DNA of 64,000 nucleotides from Paramecium octaurelia (GCA_905182995.1 CAJJDP010000046.1:376488-440487); one strand, 5' to 3'; shown: positions 1-11,714, counted from the stretch's first letter. Notes: generated by a model from the sequence alone, not told the origin. Program-made: numbers and translations.

Positions 1-1646
1 ATAATTGCAATAAAATCAAGATTAAGTACTATAATTGGTATATTAAATAGTTTGAATAAATGAAAGAGAAATATTTGTTATAGAAAGAGAAAATAGAGAA
101 ATTAAATGATGTAATTAATCAACAAAATGATGAACTAACTATATAAAGTGTGAATTTTCTGAGGGAGATATAAATGATAGCAAAGAAATAAGAGTAATTT
201 GGAATAGTTTGATTTTTATATTTAGCTTTTTTATATATTAATTATCCGTTAAACATGCTAAAAATCTCGAATAAGTCAAGGAAAAATGAATAATTGGAAA
301 CCATATAAGTGATTGAGAAATGTACAAGTAAGAATAATTGTTGATTGTTGTAGAAATTATGAAGGAAGATCGCTTGTAATTGAGGCAAATGGTTAAGGAT
401 GAAAATGTGAAACTCATTGAATTGGTTGCAAAATATAAAAAAAGGAGTGATCTCAATGATCTACAATAAGAATTAAGAAAGTTCCTTAAAGATAAAAAAG
501 GATCACCAGAAAAAGTGCAAGGGGCTCCCCTTATTTTGAGAAAAGTCAAATCAAAAGAGAGATGTGAATGGAATACATCCATGAGTTCAAATCCTTCCAT
601 CAAATCACCGAGTCGATCCAATCTAGATTTTAGGAAGAAACAGAAGGAAGATTAATCACATAAAAAAATGGAATCGTTCAAGAAGTAAGAAAAATTGGAC
701 AGTCAGATTGAGCAAAAAGAAAATGAAGAATTTAAGATACTTGATGAAATATAAGAAGTTAAGCCATAAGAACAGTAAATTGTCTTCAATACAGCAAATT
801 CAGTTATTGATCCATTTTTTGAGGATCTCACTCCAGTCAAAATGGAATTCCAAACCATTGTTTCTTAAGCACCTCTCAATCAAAGTGATTAAAGAAGCGA
901 ATGCATATTATAATATAATGCAGCTGAAATATAGCAATACATTTAATAGGATAGACATTATGTTTATAAGGAAACCTATATAATACCATAATTAATCAGT
1001 CTAAACTACAAACAAATGGTGAATGCAGAATACTAAAATTTATTTACAGATTGGAAAAGCATACTCACTCCTTAATAACCATCATATCATGTAAAATAAG
1101 AAAATGTGTATGAATCCCAATTATAAATTGAGTCAGAATAATCTAAGTAAAATCAAACGACTCTCAAAACCGAAGCTTCATAACTTGTAAAGAGTTTAGA
1201 AATCAGAGGTGTCACTGCTGAAGAATTATTCACTTATTTAGTTCATCATAGATTTACTAAAAGGTTAAATCTGTATTAACTCATGGAAAATGCAAAGATA
1301 GCAATACCAAATGCATAATTAGACTTAGATTCTTTGTTTAAATTGGCAGACTCTGATGAAGATGGATGGATAAATTTAGAAGATTTAGGAAAGACTTTAA
1401 GGGAAACCTGTTTAGAAAAGGAGACTCATTTAAATCCAATTAAGGAATTATATAATCTACTTAATGGAAATGTGAACATGGAAAATTTTATCAATTAGAT
1501 GAATGATAGAATTTAAGCTGAAATGTAAATAATTATTATTTTTATTTAGTCTCTACCATGAAATTGATCTATTTGGAAAAGGATTCATAACGTATTGGGA
1601 AATGTACAATCATTATGAAGAAATCGAAAAACTATTGATTAAATGA
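1..1646 (+). CDS. Coiled-coil protein with C-terminal EF-hand-like region (5' end outside window)
   Basis: The frame is open from the left edge, so the gene starts outside the window. The first 60 or so codons are Lys/Glu/Gln-rich and coiled-coil-like. The last 150 residues hold an EF-hand-type loop (DSDEDGWINLEDL) and a weaker second loop (DLFGKGFITYWEM), as in calmodulin-like Ca2+ binders. Clear introns lie at 328-353 (26 nt) and 1525-1549 (25 nt). The junctions between about 180 and 280 are uncertain: an intron near 185-220 and another near 248-275 would restore the frame. The stop is TGA at 1644-1646. A Ca2+-responsive structural or cytoskeletal role is inferred only from the domains. Confidence 0.6.
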
Positions 1647-1772
1647 CATTCATATTACTTATCACATTTCTTAAATATTTTGAATTCTTTGTTTCAATAC
1701 AGATTTTTCCTTATTAAAATGACTAAGTATTGATATTTAATTTAAGTTTATGGTATTTATTGATTAATTAAA

Positions 1773-2972
1773 ATGCTTTTTCAAAAATATGTGAATCCAT
1801 AATATTATGAAAATTTGAGAAGGTTTAAATACAGTGGTCAGAATCTTTCAATTTTATACAATTGGATTCTAGGAGACCTTGCATAATGGGTGGTATACAT
1901 ACTATTAATACCTTTAAGGTTGATTAATTGCCTAAAACAGTAGCTCCAAACCTTATTACTATTACAGGATTCTGCAATTTATTAACATCCTTTGCCCTGA
2001 TTTTCATATTGAATCCAATGTTCGATTTGGATTTACCTTAGTGGGCAAGTCTATATATAGCTTGGACAATCTTTGTGTATCAGACATTAGACAATGCAGA
2101 TGGAAAATAAGCCAGAAGAACAAAATAATCGACTGCGTTGGGAATGCTCATGGATCATGGCAGTGATTGCACAGCTACTTGGATTTCTGGATTATTGTAT
2201 ATGAATGCATTCAAAGTTGCATTCACTCCATTTAACATGTTAACAGCAATAGGAGTAAGTTTCTTAGGATTTTATTTTGGTGTTTATTGTCAATAACACA
2301 CTGGAGTATTCCAATTGGGAGTCATTAATGGAGTTGATGAAGGATTACCAATACTATAACTATTTTTCTTGATAACTGCAGTCAAGTCTTCATAATTTTG
2401 GCTGAATGAAATTTAACTCACAAACACTATTTCAATTCAATACAATACAGTGTTGCTAGTAATCACTATTACTGCAAGTATTGTTACGATCATTTAATTT
2501 TGTTACCCTGTATTCAAGAAAATGAATTGGAACATTCTAAAAATTCTATAGAGTCTCTCTTTACCTATTACTTTAATGATAACTATCATTAGTTTGATTT
2601 ATCTATCACCAACTAATGTGCTATCAAAATGGTTCCACATTTATGTTTTGACTATTGGATTGCAATGGTCAAAAATGATTAACTTATGGCAATTGGCAAT
2701 CATTACTAAAGAAGTATAAATAAAAAATAAATTATATATAGACTTTCAGTTAGTATTCATTCACATGGGCTTTGACATTGGGTTCAATTATGTTGAATTT
2801 GATATCTTAATTTTTAACATCAGACGGTCTTTGCTATTTTGATGAAGTCAAATTGATCTTCATACTCTTAGCATTCTCAATTTTATCCTATCTATATTGT
2901 GTTACAAGTATAGTTCGTGAATTATGTGAAATCCTTGATATCTATGCTTTTAGCATAAAATACCCACAATGA
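1773..2972 (+). CDS. CDP-alcohol phosphatidyltransferase (ethanolamine/cholinephosphotransferase type)
   Basis: Predicted 381 residues. It carries the diagnostic CDP-OH-P motif DG-x2-AR-x8-G-x3-D-x3-D (starting DNADGKQARR and ending MDHGSD) around residue 110, preceded by the APNLITITGF segment typical of EPT1/CPT1 enzymes. These transfer phosphoethanolamine or phosphocholine from the CDP-alcohol to diacylglycerol in ER/Golgi membranes, the last step of the Kennedy pathway. Seven or more hydrophobic segments follow. Introns lie at 1893-1918 (26 nt, ending AAG) and 2714-2741 (28 nt); removing both gives an exact reading frame. Head-group specificity cannot be read from the sequence. Confidence 0.88.
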
Positions 2973-3443
2973 GTAATAAATTATTTTATAATAAATTGCA
3001 TAATTTTAAATGATTATCTAAATGTTCTATCCATTTTTCCATCCTCATTATTACATTAATAGTATTTACAAGCCATTCAATTATTGTAGTCAGATTGAAT
3101 AAAAGGTAAAACTATTTACTATGATAAATATAAACTTATGATATTAGAGTAAAATTGAATTAATCATATGAATCAAAAAGAAAAGGTTTAATTGAAATGA
3201 TTCCATAGCAGAAATATCAAAATTGAATAATAACTCATCTAAGTATTTAGGTAGCACTAAATTGAAAAATGAGTATTATTATTTTTAATTTGAATTTAGA
3301 TCTAATATCTCTGAGTAATGCAGTATGATACCATTATTTATGTGTTCAGATTGTTTTGAATGATGAATATGATGTATAAAGTATATTCAAGGTTATTATT
3401 GTTTAAAAAGCATTAAAATATAGAATTTATATATAATATTGAC
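2973..3443. other. Intergenic between convergent genes
   Basis: AT-rich spacer between the phosphotransferase and a coiled-coil gene on the other strand. A short plus-strand frame from about 3019 starts with an aromatic-rich stretch (MFYPFFHPHYY), but it stops after about 34 codons even if a 42-nt intron is allowed. It is not annotated as a gene. Confidence 0.4.
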
Positions 3444-4358
3444 TCATGATCCTTTAGGCTACAAATCTTATTGTGACTGTTGGTATTTTAATGTGTTTTG
3501 AGACTTCTTTCCGAATATAACTTTGGAATCGTAATTGCTCTTAAACTAAATTTGAGTAACTGGTTTTTCCTTTTAGAATTAAATGCTGCTTTTGTAAGCA
3601 CTCGAATTAAATTAAGCCCATTGATTTTAGGTTTTATCTTATGAAACTCTCTGAGAGTCGAGATTGAGAAATCCTGTAGGGTTTTCTGCCTTAAGTCTTT
3701 CATTATCCTCATTGAGTTGCATGATTTGAATTTTAAATTAATCGATTTGTTTGTCCTTTCTGTCAATTTCAAACTTGTTTTGCTTCTATAAATTGTTATA
3801 CTTCTATTAGACAATCTCTAATTGCTGTTTCATTTACATATTCTATTCATACAACTCCCCCAATTCAATAACAGCCTTCTACTCTCTATTGTTGGCTTCT
3901 TGAATCTACTGTCTCAGATTCTAAAGTGTTGCTGTTCATTTATTAATAAAGGATACATTCTCTTCTTTGATTCTGTTCCAATAGCATCTCATGTTCTCTT
4001 TTCATATACTCCAATTCGCTGCACTTTTGTTTGAGTTCCCTCATTAATCTATTGATATCTTCCTTATATTTCTCCTCCATATCTTTGCGTCTATCGTATT
4101 CTTATTATAAGCTCTGATACTCCTCCCTAGTTACTTTAACGCTTAAGCTAAATAATTCTTACTCATCATCATGCTCTCGCTCTAATTAGTTGGTCTGTTC
4201 TCTTCGCATTCAACACTTTCGGACTTCAAAGTCTTAACTAACATAAAAAGTAATACTTCATTTTTTTTGAAATCGTTCTAAAATGAATTAATTCTATCAT
4301 CTCTCATCTCGAAAGTCGAATCCCTCTAGAATAATGCGTTGATTTGCTCAGCAGACAT
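3444..4358 (-). CDS. Coiled-coil protein
   Basis: Predicted about 284 residues, rich in Gln, Lys and Glu, with long heptad-like stretches (for example REEYQSLQQEYDRRKDMEEK and ELGELYEQNMQMKQQ). One firm intron lies at 3932-3956 (25 nt). A second, at 4182-4216 (35 nt, starting GTG), is inferred because it joins the N-terminal frame to the coiled-coil frame and makes the total length a multiple of three; the exact donor is unsure. There is no catalytic motif. A scaffold or cytoskeletal role is inference. The stop is TGA at 3444-3446. Confidence 0.65.
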
Positions 4359-4510
4359 ATAAACAGGCTAATTATTCATATATTATAATTATATATATTA
4401 ATTATTTGCTGCTCTTATACAAATTCATAAAAATTATTCATACCATTAAAAATTAAATACATATACGTCTTACATTAATATTTATATTTCAATAATATTT
4501 TTTATAATAA

Positions 4511-5640
4511 ATGCCCTAGATTGAATGCATTGATTGCCATCTTAAGTATAATTACATCACTAAATGTTTGTTATTTAGTTGAAGATTCACGTACCTACGC
4601 ATGTCATTGTGGTTTACTATTTGGAATCGTGAAATGCTAATTTTGCCACTACACATAACCAACGTTTTTTGATTTAATGACAGGTACAAACTAGCATTGG
4701 ACCTGCAACACTTGTCAATAAGAATCGCTATTGTCTCCATGTGGAGAATGTACATCCCTCAATTTAAGAGGACTTGTATCTTTATAAAGTATATTTCTAG
4801 AAAGATAATTCATGCAAATGTTCTTCTTGCAAAATCAATAACTATTATTTAGATTGTAAATAATGTTAAACATGGTACACAGTAAATGAATCTAAGAATA
4901 ATTTAGATGGCAAAGTATTAACATGTGTTCTAAATTGTGAATAAGTTTAAGCGCTAAAGTATCTTTCATATCTTAATATTTAGATGCTCTAACTGTTAAA
5001 CCTTAATTATAATTGATAATTTCAATAATGAGATCAAAAATTATTGCAGTTCATGTAACAAACATTTTTTTAAGCAAATTTGTTCATTTTGCAAAGAAGT
5101 TTCATCTTTCACTTAAAAAGAAAGTCAATTTAAATAAAAATGTTTAAATAAGAAATGTGGCAAAGGTACATTTTTAAAGGCTGGCAAATTATTAAATCAG
5201 CAAGTCATTGTAGGACAATTCATTAAATCAAATGAAATCTAGTAAATTCAAATTAAAAAATAATAATCAACATCCAAGTTTTTATAAAATGTAGATCTAT
5301 TGAATTTAGAACCAGAGAATGATAATGCTAATTTCAATCAAAATTAGAATGATGCTAATCTTTTAGATATAGATCAACATTTAAATTAACCACCTCAAGA
5401 GGATAGTTCAATTACTAAATGCTAAAAGTGCTTTGTATAATTCATTTATGATTTAAGAACACATCAGAAGTTATTATAACAACTCCATGTGGACACAAAG
5501 TTACGTGCTACCAGTGTTTGGAAAACTAGTTGAATTGTATATCATGTGGTGAACCTATTGCTAATAGAATCATGAATACTTTCAATAGAGACTTTTATTA
5601 AGAAATCAAAGAAAGGATTTTGATTTACAGATAAGAGTGA
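4511..5640 (+). CDS. Zinc-ribbon / RING-finger protein
   Basis: The N-terminal two thirds carries repeated CxxC pairs (ECIDC, CQFC, CNTC, CGEC, CSSC). The C-terminal 60 residues form a C3HC4-type RING: CQKC, then TTPCGHKVTCYQCL, then CISC, followed by GEPI. This suggests a ubiquitin E3 ligase. Three introns fit well (25 nt at the residue GGL/KDN junction, 25 nt before KCSNC and 23 nt inside the RING loop). A frame change near 4566 needs a removal of 1 mod 3, and only a 19-nt GT..AG segment (4566-4584) offers it, so that junction is uncertain. The gene converges on the next one with 28 bp between stops. Confidence 0.72.
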
Positions 5641-5668
5641 AGGTTAAATTTAATAATTAAATAATAAA

Positions 5669-7101
5669 TCAATATTATAGATTAATATCGCTAAAAGGCA
5701 ATATCTTGCTAAATTAAAATTCCAAATTATAACCTAATGGATTTAATAGCAAATAAGGAGCTGTTTATTCGATAAAATAGTTTTTTGAGTAGAGTGGAAA
5801 AAAAGAGAACTAATCAGTTATCGTTATTTTAATTTGGAGATATGTTTCTAAATTCTTTATATTAATTTCCTCTAAGTAGTTTTGTTGACATTCTAAGTCC
5901 CTTAAAATACTAAACACTTAGATTAAGTATATTTTCATTAAGTACCCATAAGTTCTTAATTTTATAGTACGATTTCCATTAAAACTTAATTTTACTTTTT
6001 TAGATAATAAGTAGATAGAGATTAAATTTTGTATCAATTTCCTTATATTTATAGTTTAGATCTTAAATTGTCTCAACATTAAAACTGACAAAGTTCCAAA
6101 CTTGAATTGTTAACTTAATGGTGTCTTTTTAATGGTTTTAAATTATTTGAAAAGTGATTATTATAAATTCTACGAAATCTTATTATATTGGATTGGATCT
6201 TATTAAACATTTTCTTAAATTAGAATTATACTATTATCAATGTTATACTAACATAATCGAAGTTTGATTCGTTTTCTTTATAATTTAACATCAAATACTT
6301 CATCAAATTTGACTTGACCCTTGATTAATGCCTGTTCTAAAGACATATTGTTGAAGACACAATTGCGAAGAAAACCTCTGATATTACATCCATAACAGAT
6401 ATCATTTCTGAAATTCCAGAATTGATCTTACATTGCAGTTGTCTAAATATTCATATACAGTTTTTTCTCATTATACTAAATCTTTGTGAATGGCTTATTT
6501 ATTAATTTATGCAACTAATTATTAATAGTGTCTTGTTAATAGCTCATTAAAAATTGCATTCTTTAGGCTCTATTACAAATGTATAAGACACTTGTTGTTA
6601 ATATGGCAGCTACAATTGATAATGACAAACATTGGATGTCTATTTTATTAGTTAATAAAATTGTGGTTGTTTATCGGAAAATAATATGAAATAAGAGAGA
6701 AGGACAACTTAAATTAAAGTCAGTTGCAAAGTATATCACTGCCTAAATCAGTGAGAAGTTACAACCATATAAAAAATATTCTTAATTTTCTGTGTTTTCA
6801 GGAGCAAAATTGAATTACAATGACAACGAATAAGCATTTGTAATAGTCAAAATCTTTGCTGTCAATCCTTCTTTTTTGTACATGATATATAATCCAATGA
6901 GACAAATTATAATAAACCCATATTAATATACCCAATGGCTAAATTATCCTTCAACGCAATAATTACAAGTTAAAGAGTATTCAATGACAAAGTAACGACC
7001 AATAAACCATAAAACAATGGCTTTAGATGCTTTTAAAAGGATTAAGCCTAATATATTTCTTCAACTTCTTTAGCTTTAAATTTAAGTGTGTACTTGCTCA
7101 T
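5669..7101 (-). CDS. Multi-pass membrane protein of unknown function
   Basis: Predicted 450 residues. The N-terminal 180 residues contain about four hydrophobic segments, including one with the run IVAAILTTSVLYIC. The remainder is a soluble region rich in Gln, Lys and Asn. Three introns cluster at the 5' end (6939-6966, 28 nt; 6790-6818, 29 nt; 6743-6765, 23 nt), and removing them gives an exact frame. I do not recognise the family. The layout (short membrane domain followed by a cytosolic tail) recalls the large ciliate families of degenerate sensor-kinase-like membrane proteins, but no HATPase motif could be confirmed. Confidence 0.72.
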
Positions 7102-7503
7102 TTATTCCATTTTATTATTGATAATATATCTTTTACATATCCCAGAATGACATATAAACCTGTAAAAATAATCAAATAAATAAAAATAGAATTTACTTCA
7201 TTACTGATATAGTTTCGCAAGAAAATTATTTATAAACTGCACTCTTTGATTACATAATTTCATAGTTTAAAATATTAAAACAAAAAAAATAAATCTCTAT
7301 TATCTTTTTATTTGATCAAATTGTGAGAAACTTCTCAAATTTTACAAAATATTATGTTATTGAATAATGTGTCTCACTTTCTGAAAAGATATGTCTTCAT
7401 TATAAATATTTTTGTATTTTTAAAATTGATATCCAGTAGGTGTATTAATAATTTATTTATTATTTTGTGTTTAATTAATATGTGATAAAATGACAGTATG
7501 ATA

Positions 7504-8548
7504 TCATTAATATATTATAATCTCATGGCTTAATTCAGCATTATTTACTAGTTTCACATTCCCTGCAAAATCCTCTATAATTATAAACTACAATCAAATA
7601 CTTGGCCAAAATTAACAAGATGAAATATCATTTTCCATAATTCCTAAATGTTTATAACAAGCAGCTACTAATTCGGAGCAAAAGTAATTTTCCTTTTCAA
7701 CTCCAGTTATTGATCTTTTCTTACATAACTTCATGATGTTGGCAGAATACTTTTTGCCGTGATTTTTTAATATAAAATCTTATAATTTTAAAAGTAATGT
7801 CATGTCTCTTTTAATATATAATTATCTATAACTAATTTGTGTTATGTATTCTTAAAAATTGCTCTTCATTAGAGTTTCCCATGTATATATACAAACTCCA
7901 TTATCACTGTTAGCTTCAAAAATATGGAGCACATTTTTGTTGTTTCTTAAAACAAGAGCAACATGATCTACATAATATTTTGATACTTACCATATTCACT
8001 ATTTGTTATCAGTCTTTAGAGCTAACAAGCTATAGATTTACTTTTAAATAATAGTAAATCTAAGGACTCAGCTCTCTTTTCAAATATATCAAAAGGAATT
8101 TTATGTTAAAGGTAAAAGTTAGGCAAGGGAGGTTGAAAACAATACGGTTTTGATGTATTGATGTAGTAATTAAGCGATAGGATCCATTATTTACTATTGG
8201 TGAGAGATTAAAACTAAAACTGATAACTAAACACTTATAATTAAAAGAGATCATTGGACAATATGGATAGTTCTAAAATTGTAATTAATGAATACTAAGT
8301 GGGTATTGATTAAAGTCTAGAAAGAATTCATTTTTATCCTTTCGTTATAAGACAAAAGTGTAATTACGAATTATTCCTCTATAAACTATGTTGTCTTTAA
8401 GTAACAATCCTTCATGATCAAAGGTCTTGTAACCTCATTAGTATTAAATGTAGATACAAATTTGAGTGGGATTGGTCTGTTTAAACTTTGATTTTAATAT
8501 GGTTATCAGATTAACATCTTCATTAATATCATTCCATTATTATTTCAT
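7504..8548 (-). CDS. PH domain plus permuted papain-like (YaeF/YiiX type) protein
   Basis: Predicted 314 residues. Residues 30-120 look like a PH domain: GLLLKDN at the start and KQWILSLNYY as the C-terminal Trp helix. Residues 150-300 match the permuted papain/NlpC-like fold: a GD-type LLLFKSKS strand, the catalytic-His segment EYDHVALV, and then the catalytic-Cys segment YFCSELVAACY. The His-before-Cys order is typical of permuted papain-like hydrolases, and the FWP motif follows. Bacterial relatives act on amide or lipid-linked substrates; the substrate here is unknown. Introns are at 8434-8457, 8234-8259, 7968-7990 and 7575-7601, and removing them gives an exact frame. The start codon lies 10 bp from that of alpha-SNAP. 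Confidence 0.82.
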
Positions 8549-8558
8549 TTAAATATAT
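8549..8558. promoter_or_regulatory. Ultra-short divergent intergenic gap
   Basis: Only ten bases, all A or T, separate the ATG of the PH/papain-like gene (minus strand) from the ATG of alpha-SNAP (plus strand). Both coding frames are well supported, so the 5' UTRs and promoter elements of the two genes must overlap each other or the neighbouring coding sequence, unless an unseen upstream exon exists. Confidence 0.6.
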
Positions 8559-9584
8559 ATGGATTCTAATTATGTATTAAAAGGTGATGAATTTATGATG
8601 AAGGGAGATAAAGCTCTCAAAGGTAGCTATTTATGTAAATAAAGGTTCGACTTTTGGCAATATTTTTGGATCAAAGGGAGAAAGAGCAGAAAAAGCACTT
8701 GAATTATATAAGTCAGCAGCAACACAATATAAATTGGGCAAAAAATGGGAAAAAGCATGTGAAGCATACTAACGTTGTATTACTTGTGATTAAACTCTTA
8801 AATCTGGAGAAACTGGAGATTTCTACGTTGAGGCTGCCAAAGCAATTAGTAATGTTAATAAAGCAGGTATACTAATATGATTTTGAGTATAGAATCAATC
8901 TAATTGTATGAAAAAGCAATTGAACATTATGCTAATGAGAATAGATTAGACAATGCTTCAAGATATAAGAAGGAAATTGCTTAAATTTATGAATCCGAGT
9001 TTGAATTCCATCTAGCAGTCAAAGCATATTAAGAAGCTGCTGATCTATTTTAAGCAGATGGCAAAAGAATATCTGATTATAATCAAATGAGATTAAAAGT
9101 TGCAGAATTATCAACCTAGAATGCTACAGGTGATTTAATCGCAGCCATTAAGGTTTTCTTCGCTTTAAATTATTTAGATTTTCGAAGATATCGGTGATAA
9201 ATACATGGAAAATAAATTAACAGCACCAAGTGCCAAAGAACTTTATTTTAAATCTTGTTTACTTTATTTATGCAACAATGTATAATATCGAAAACCAATT
9301 TTAATAGGATTCAGTTGGATGTGGAATTGCCCTTGAGAGATATTTGGATAAAGATCCTAGTTTTGCTTCAGCCAGATAATACAAATTCGTTGTAAATCTA
9401 ATTAAAGCTGTTGACAATAATAATGCATAAATGTTTTCAGATGAATGGTACAATATTTTAAATAATTTACAGTTTTGAATTTAATAAAATCATACCTCTA
9501 GATAAATGGAAATTAAATGTCTTAAACAAGATCAAAGAGGGAATGTAACCACTTTAATAGGTAGAAGATGGAGGTTTTAGGTGA
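8559..9584 (+). CDS. SEC17: Alpha-SNAP (soluble NSF attachment protein)
   Basis: Predicted 299 residues, the usual length for alpha-SNAP. It has a helical TPR-like repeat pattern, with recognisable segments ALELYKSAATQYKLGKKWEKA, TGDFYVEAAKAISNVNK, AVKAYQEAADLF and the C-terminal KIKEGMQPLQQVEDGG. Alpha-SNAP binds SNARE bundles and recruits the ATPase NSF to disassemble them on the cytosolic face of membranes. Five introns of 22, 26, 25, 28 and 25 nt were placed, and the total is an exact frame. The start MDSNYVLKGDEF is the only sensible one. The divergent neighbour begins 10 bp upstream. Confidence 0.93.
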
Positions 9585-9754
9585 TAAATAAAATAATAAA
9601 AATATATTGTTTTATTATATTCATTTTATTAATAAATCTTTTTTGATGACTTCTTATCAATATCATTAATTATATATTCTTCGACAACTCATTAATATCA
9701 TTAATTCACTAATCATAAAATTAAGTATTAAATAAAGTTTCCTAGTAGATTAAA

Positions 9755-10253
9755 ATGTTTCTTAGAAATTAATTAATAATCTTGCATTCGTTAAATAATT
9801 AAATGAATACAAGATAAGTTTTCAATCAATTACGTTATTATCTTAGCAAATTGCCAAAATTTATGACAAAAAAATGCTATCCCATAACTTTAAGAGCTTA
9901 GAGTTTAAGAATTTAATACACTTTAGGAATTAGAGGTGGAGCTTATTTAGACAAAGGTATTCATTTAACAAACATATATAGAATTAAATAGCTTCTTTAA
10001 GCATAAAATGATTTTTTTAATTAGATTTATAATAAGGTTTATCAATTCCATAGCTAAATTATCTATTATCTTCCCAAGAGCAATATTTTCTAAAATTTAT
10101 CATTACTTGAGTGATAAATAAGCCCATTTTATATAAAACAATAGTTATCACATTTTTAAATCAAATACATACTATATATTTTTACTCTTATCTGATATTT
10201 TTTGTAAATTTCAATTGTTGTCATTCTTTAAATATATTTTCAACGATTATTGA
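9755..10253 (+). CDS. Small hypothetical protein, hydrophobic C-terminal half
   Basis: Predicted 157 residues in two exons joined by a typical 25-nt intron (9957-9981, GTATTC..TATAG). The spliced length is an exact frame ending in TGA. The N-terminal half is basic (KLPKFMTKKCYPITLR). The C-terminal half has several Ile/Leu/Phe-rich stretches that could be membrane segments. With a single stop codon and AT-rich DNA, open frames of this length arise by chance fairly often, so the intron is the main support. No family is recognised. Confidence 0.4.
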
Positions 10254-10360
10254 ATAAGAGAAATTTAAAGTCTAAAATAATCGAAATGTATTTATTACAA
10301 CTTTAAACTAATAATTTTAATTGTCATTTATAATAAACAATTAACAATTGTCAATCAAAT

Positions 10361-10458
10361 AAATTTATATTGAAATCAGAAATTATATTCTTAGGATGGA
10401 TGTAAAATTTAAAGGGCTAATTCCATCAGAATAAAATTTCTGATTTCAATATAAATTT
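10361..10458. repeat. Perfect 24-bp inverted repeat with 50-bp spacer
   Basis: The left arm (10361-10384, beginning AAATTTATATTGAAATC) is exactly the reverse complement of the right arm (10435-10458, ending GATTTCAATATAAATTT). The spacer at 10385-10434 includes GGATGGATG. The element lies in the 379-bp non-coding gap between a small hypothetical gene and the tandem-PX gene. A transcript would fold into a 24-bp perfect stem. It could be a non-coding RNA hairpin, the remnant of a short inverted-repeat element, or a regulatory structure; the sequence does not decide. Confidence 0.85.
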
Positions 10459-10632
10459 GGAATAAAATAAAAATGAAATATTTATAATTTGAGTTTCTGT
10501 GTTTTCTAAAATGGATTGATATGGTGCAATTTAAATCAAAATATGCATTTCAATTGAAAGATTTGTATTTTTTGAGAGAATATTGCACTTCAATAATAAT
10601 ACAAAGAACAAAATAAATACAATAGCTTAATT

Positions 10633-11714
10633 ATGACGATAAAAGAATTAATAATAAATTAAATGAAACAATCAGTTTAAAGATACTCTGTAAAAATCTT
10701 ATCTCATGAAATAATTGATAAAAAGGTTTATTACATAATCAATGTGTATAACATGGAAGGCGGTGAACCCAAAGAGACCAGAAAAAGGTATTCTGAATTA
10801 GAATCAATGCATCAAAAAATATTGGATTGGATTAATATTTTTAAAATAAGAATTCAAAATCTCAATTTCCCAAAAAAAAAGTTACTCTTTCACACCAATT
10901 AAAGTGAGGAAAGTATAATTAAGCGAGTAAGTTTTTTTATTATCAAAGAGAGGAGAACTATAATAATATTTCAATTAAGTATTAGCCTATTCTGAATTAT
11001 AATGTTTGGATGTAATTGAAGAAATGCTACCAAAAGATATTGTCAATTAGAAACAATTTGGATAGCAAACTGATAGAAAATGGTAAGAGATTTAATAACT
11101 GAAAGAATCATACCTGGCTAAGCATGGCGATTCTATCTTTTCATTGCCTTAAAAAAAGAATGGGAATTCTAATAAGTATTTAATTAATGTAAATATAGAT
11201 AACAATATATTTTTAAATTTGAGGATCATATTATTATTGATGATTGTATTGTTTACACAATTGAAGTAAATGATACAATTACTCAAAAGAGATGGAAGTT
11301 TAATTAGCGTTATTAAGATCTAAGAGATTATCATAAATAGCTTAAGAATCTTCGATTTGATTTTCCTCTTCCACATCTACCTGAAAAGAAATCTTTAAGT
11401 CCAAAAGAGATACTAGATTTAAGGGAAAGAAAATCTTAGTTGGAGTATTATTTAAACAGATTGTTTGGGTACTTAATTAATTCAAGTTTAGTTATTAATT
11501 AATAGTTGAAAATGATATTATGGTGTTTTTCATAGCCAAAAGTTAGCTTGATGGAAATGAGATTGGCTGTAGATCTAAAGGAAATTCTTAAAATACTTTG
11601 GATGTAATATTAGTTTTTATTAAAAGAATTCAAGCATCTAATCCAAAACTCAAACTACAATCGAATAAATTGACGATGAAAAAAGAATAAATCGTAAGAT
11701 AACTTGCTGAATGA
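10633..11714 (+). CDS. Tandem PX-domain protein
   Basis: Predicted 337 residues. Residues 10-110 resemble a PX domain, with the phosphoinositide-binding RKRYSELESMH motif and a PKKK Pro-rich loop. Residues 180-290 form a second PX domain, with RWKFNQRYQDLRDYHKQL, LPHLPEKK and the helix RKSQLEYYLNRLF. PX domains bind phosphatidylinositol phosphates, usually PI3P on endosomes, so a sorting-nexin-like membrane role is likely. Introns of 22, 23 and 23 nt were placed at splice signals and give an exact frame. No BAR domain or catalytic domain follows. The gene converges on the kinase downstream. Confidence 0.8.

Noticed and set aside
8214-8232. A 19-nt intron in the PH/papain-like gene.
   Set aside because: A 26-nt intron at 8234-8259 gives the right PH-domain reading and makes the whole gene an exact multiple of three; the 19-nt version does not.
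9640-9750. Repeated ATCATTAAT-like words suggesting a short tandem repeat.
   Set aside because: Copies are irregular and fit the background composition of AT-rich intergenic DNA.
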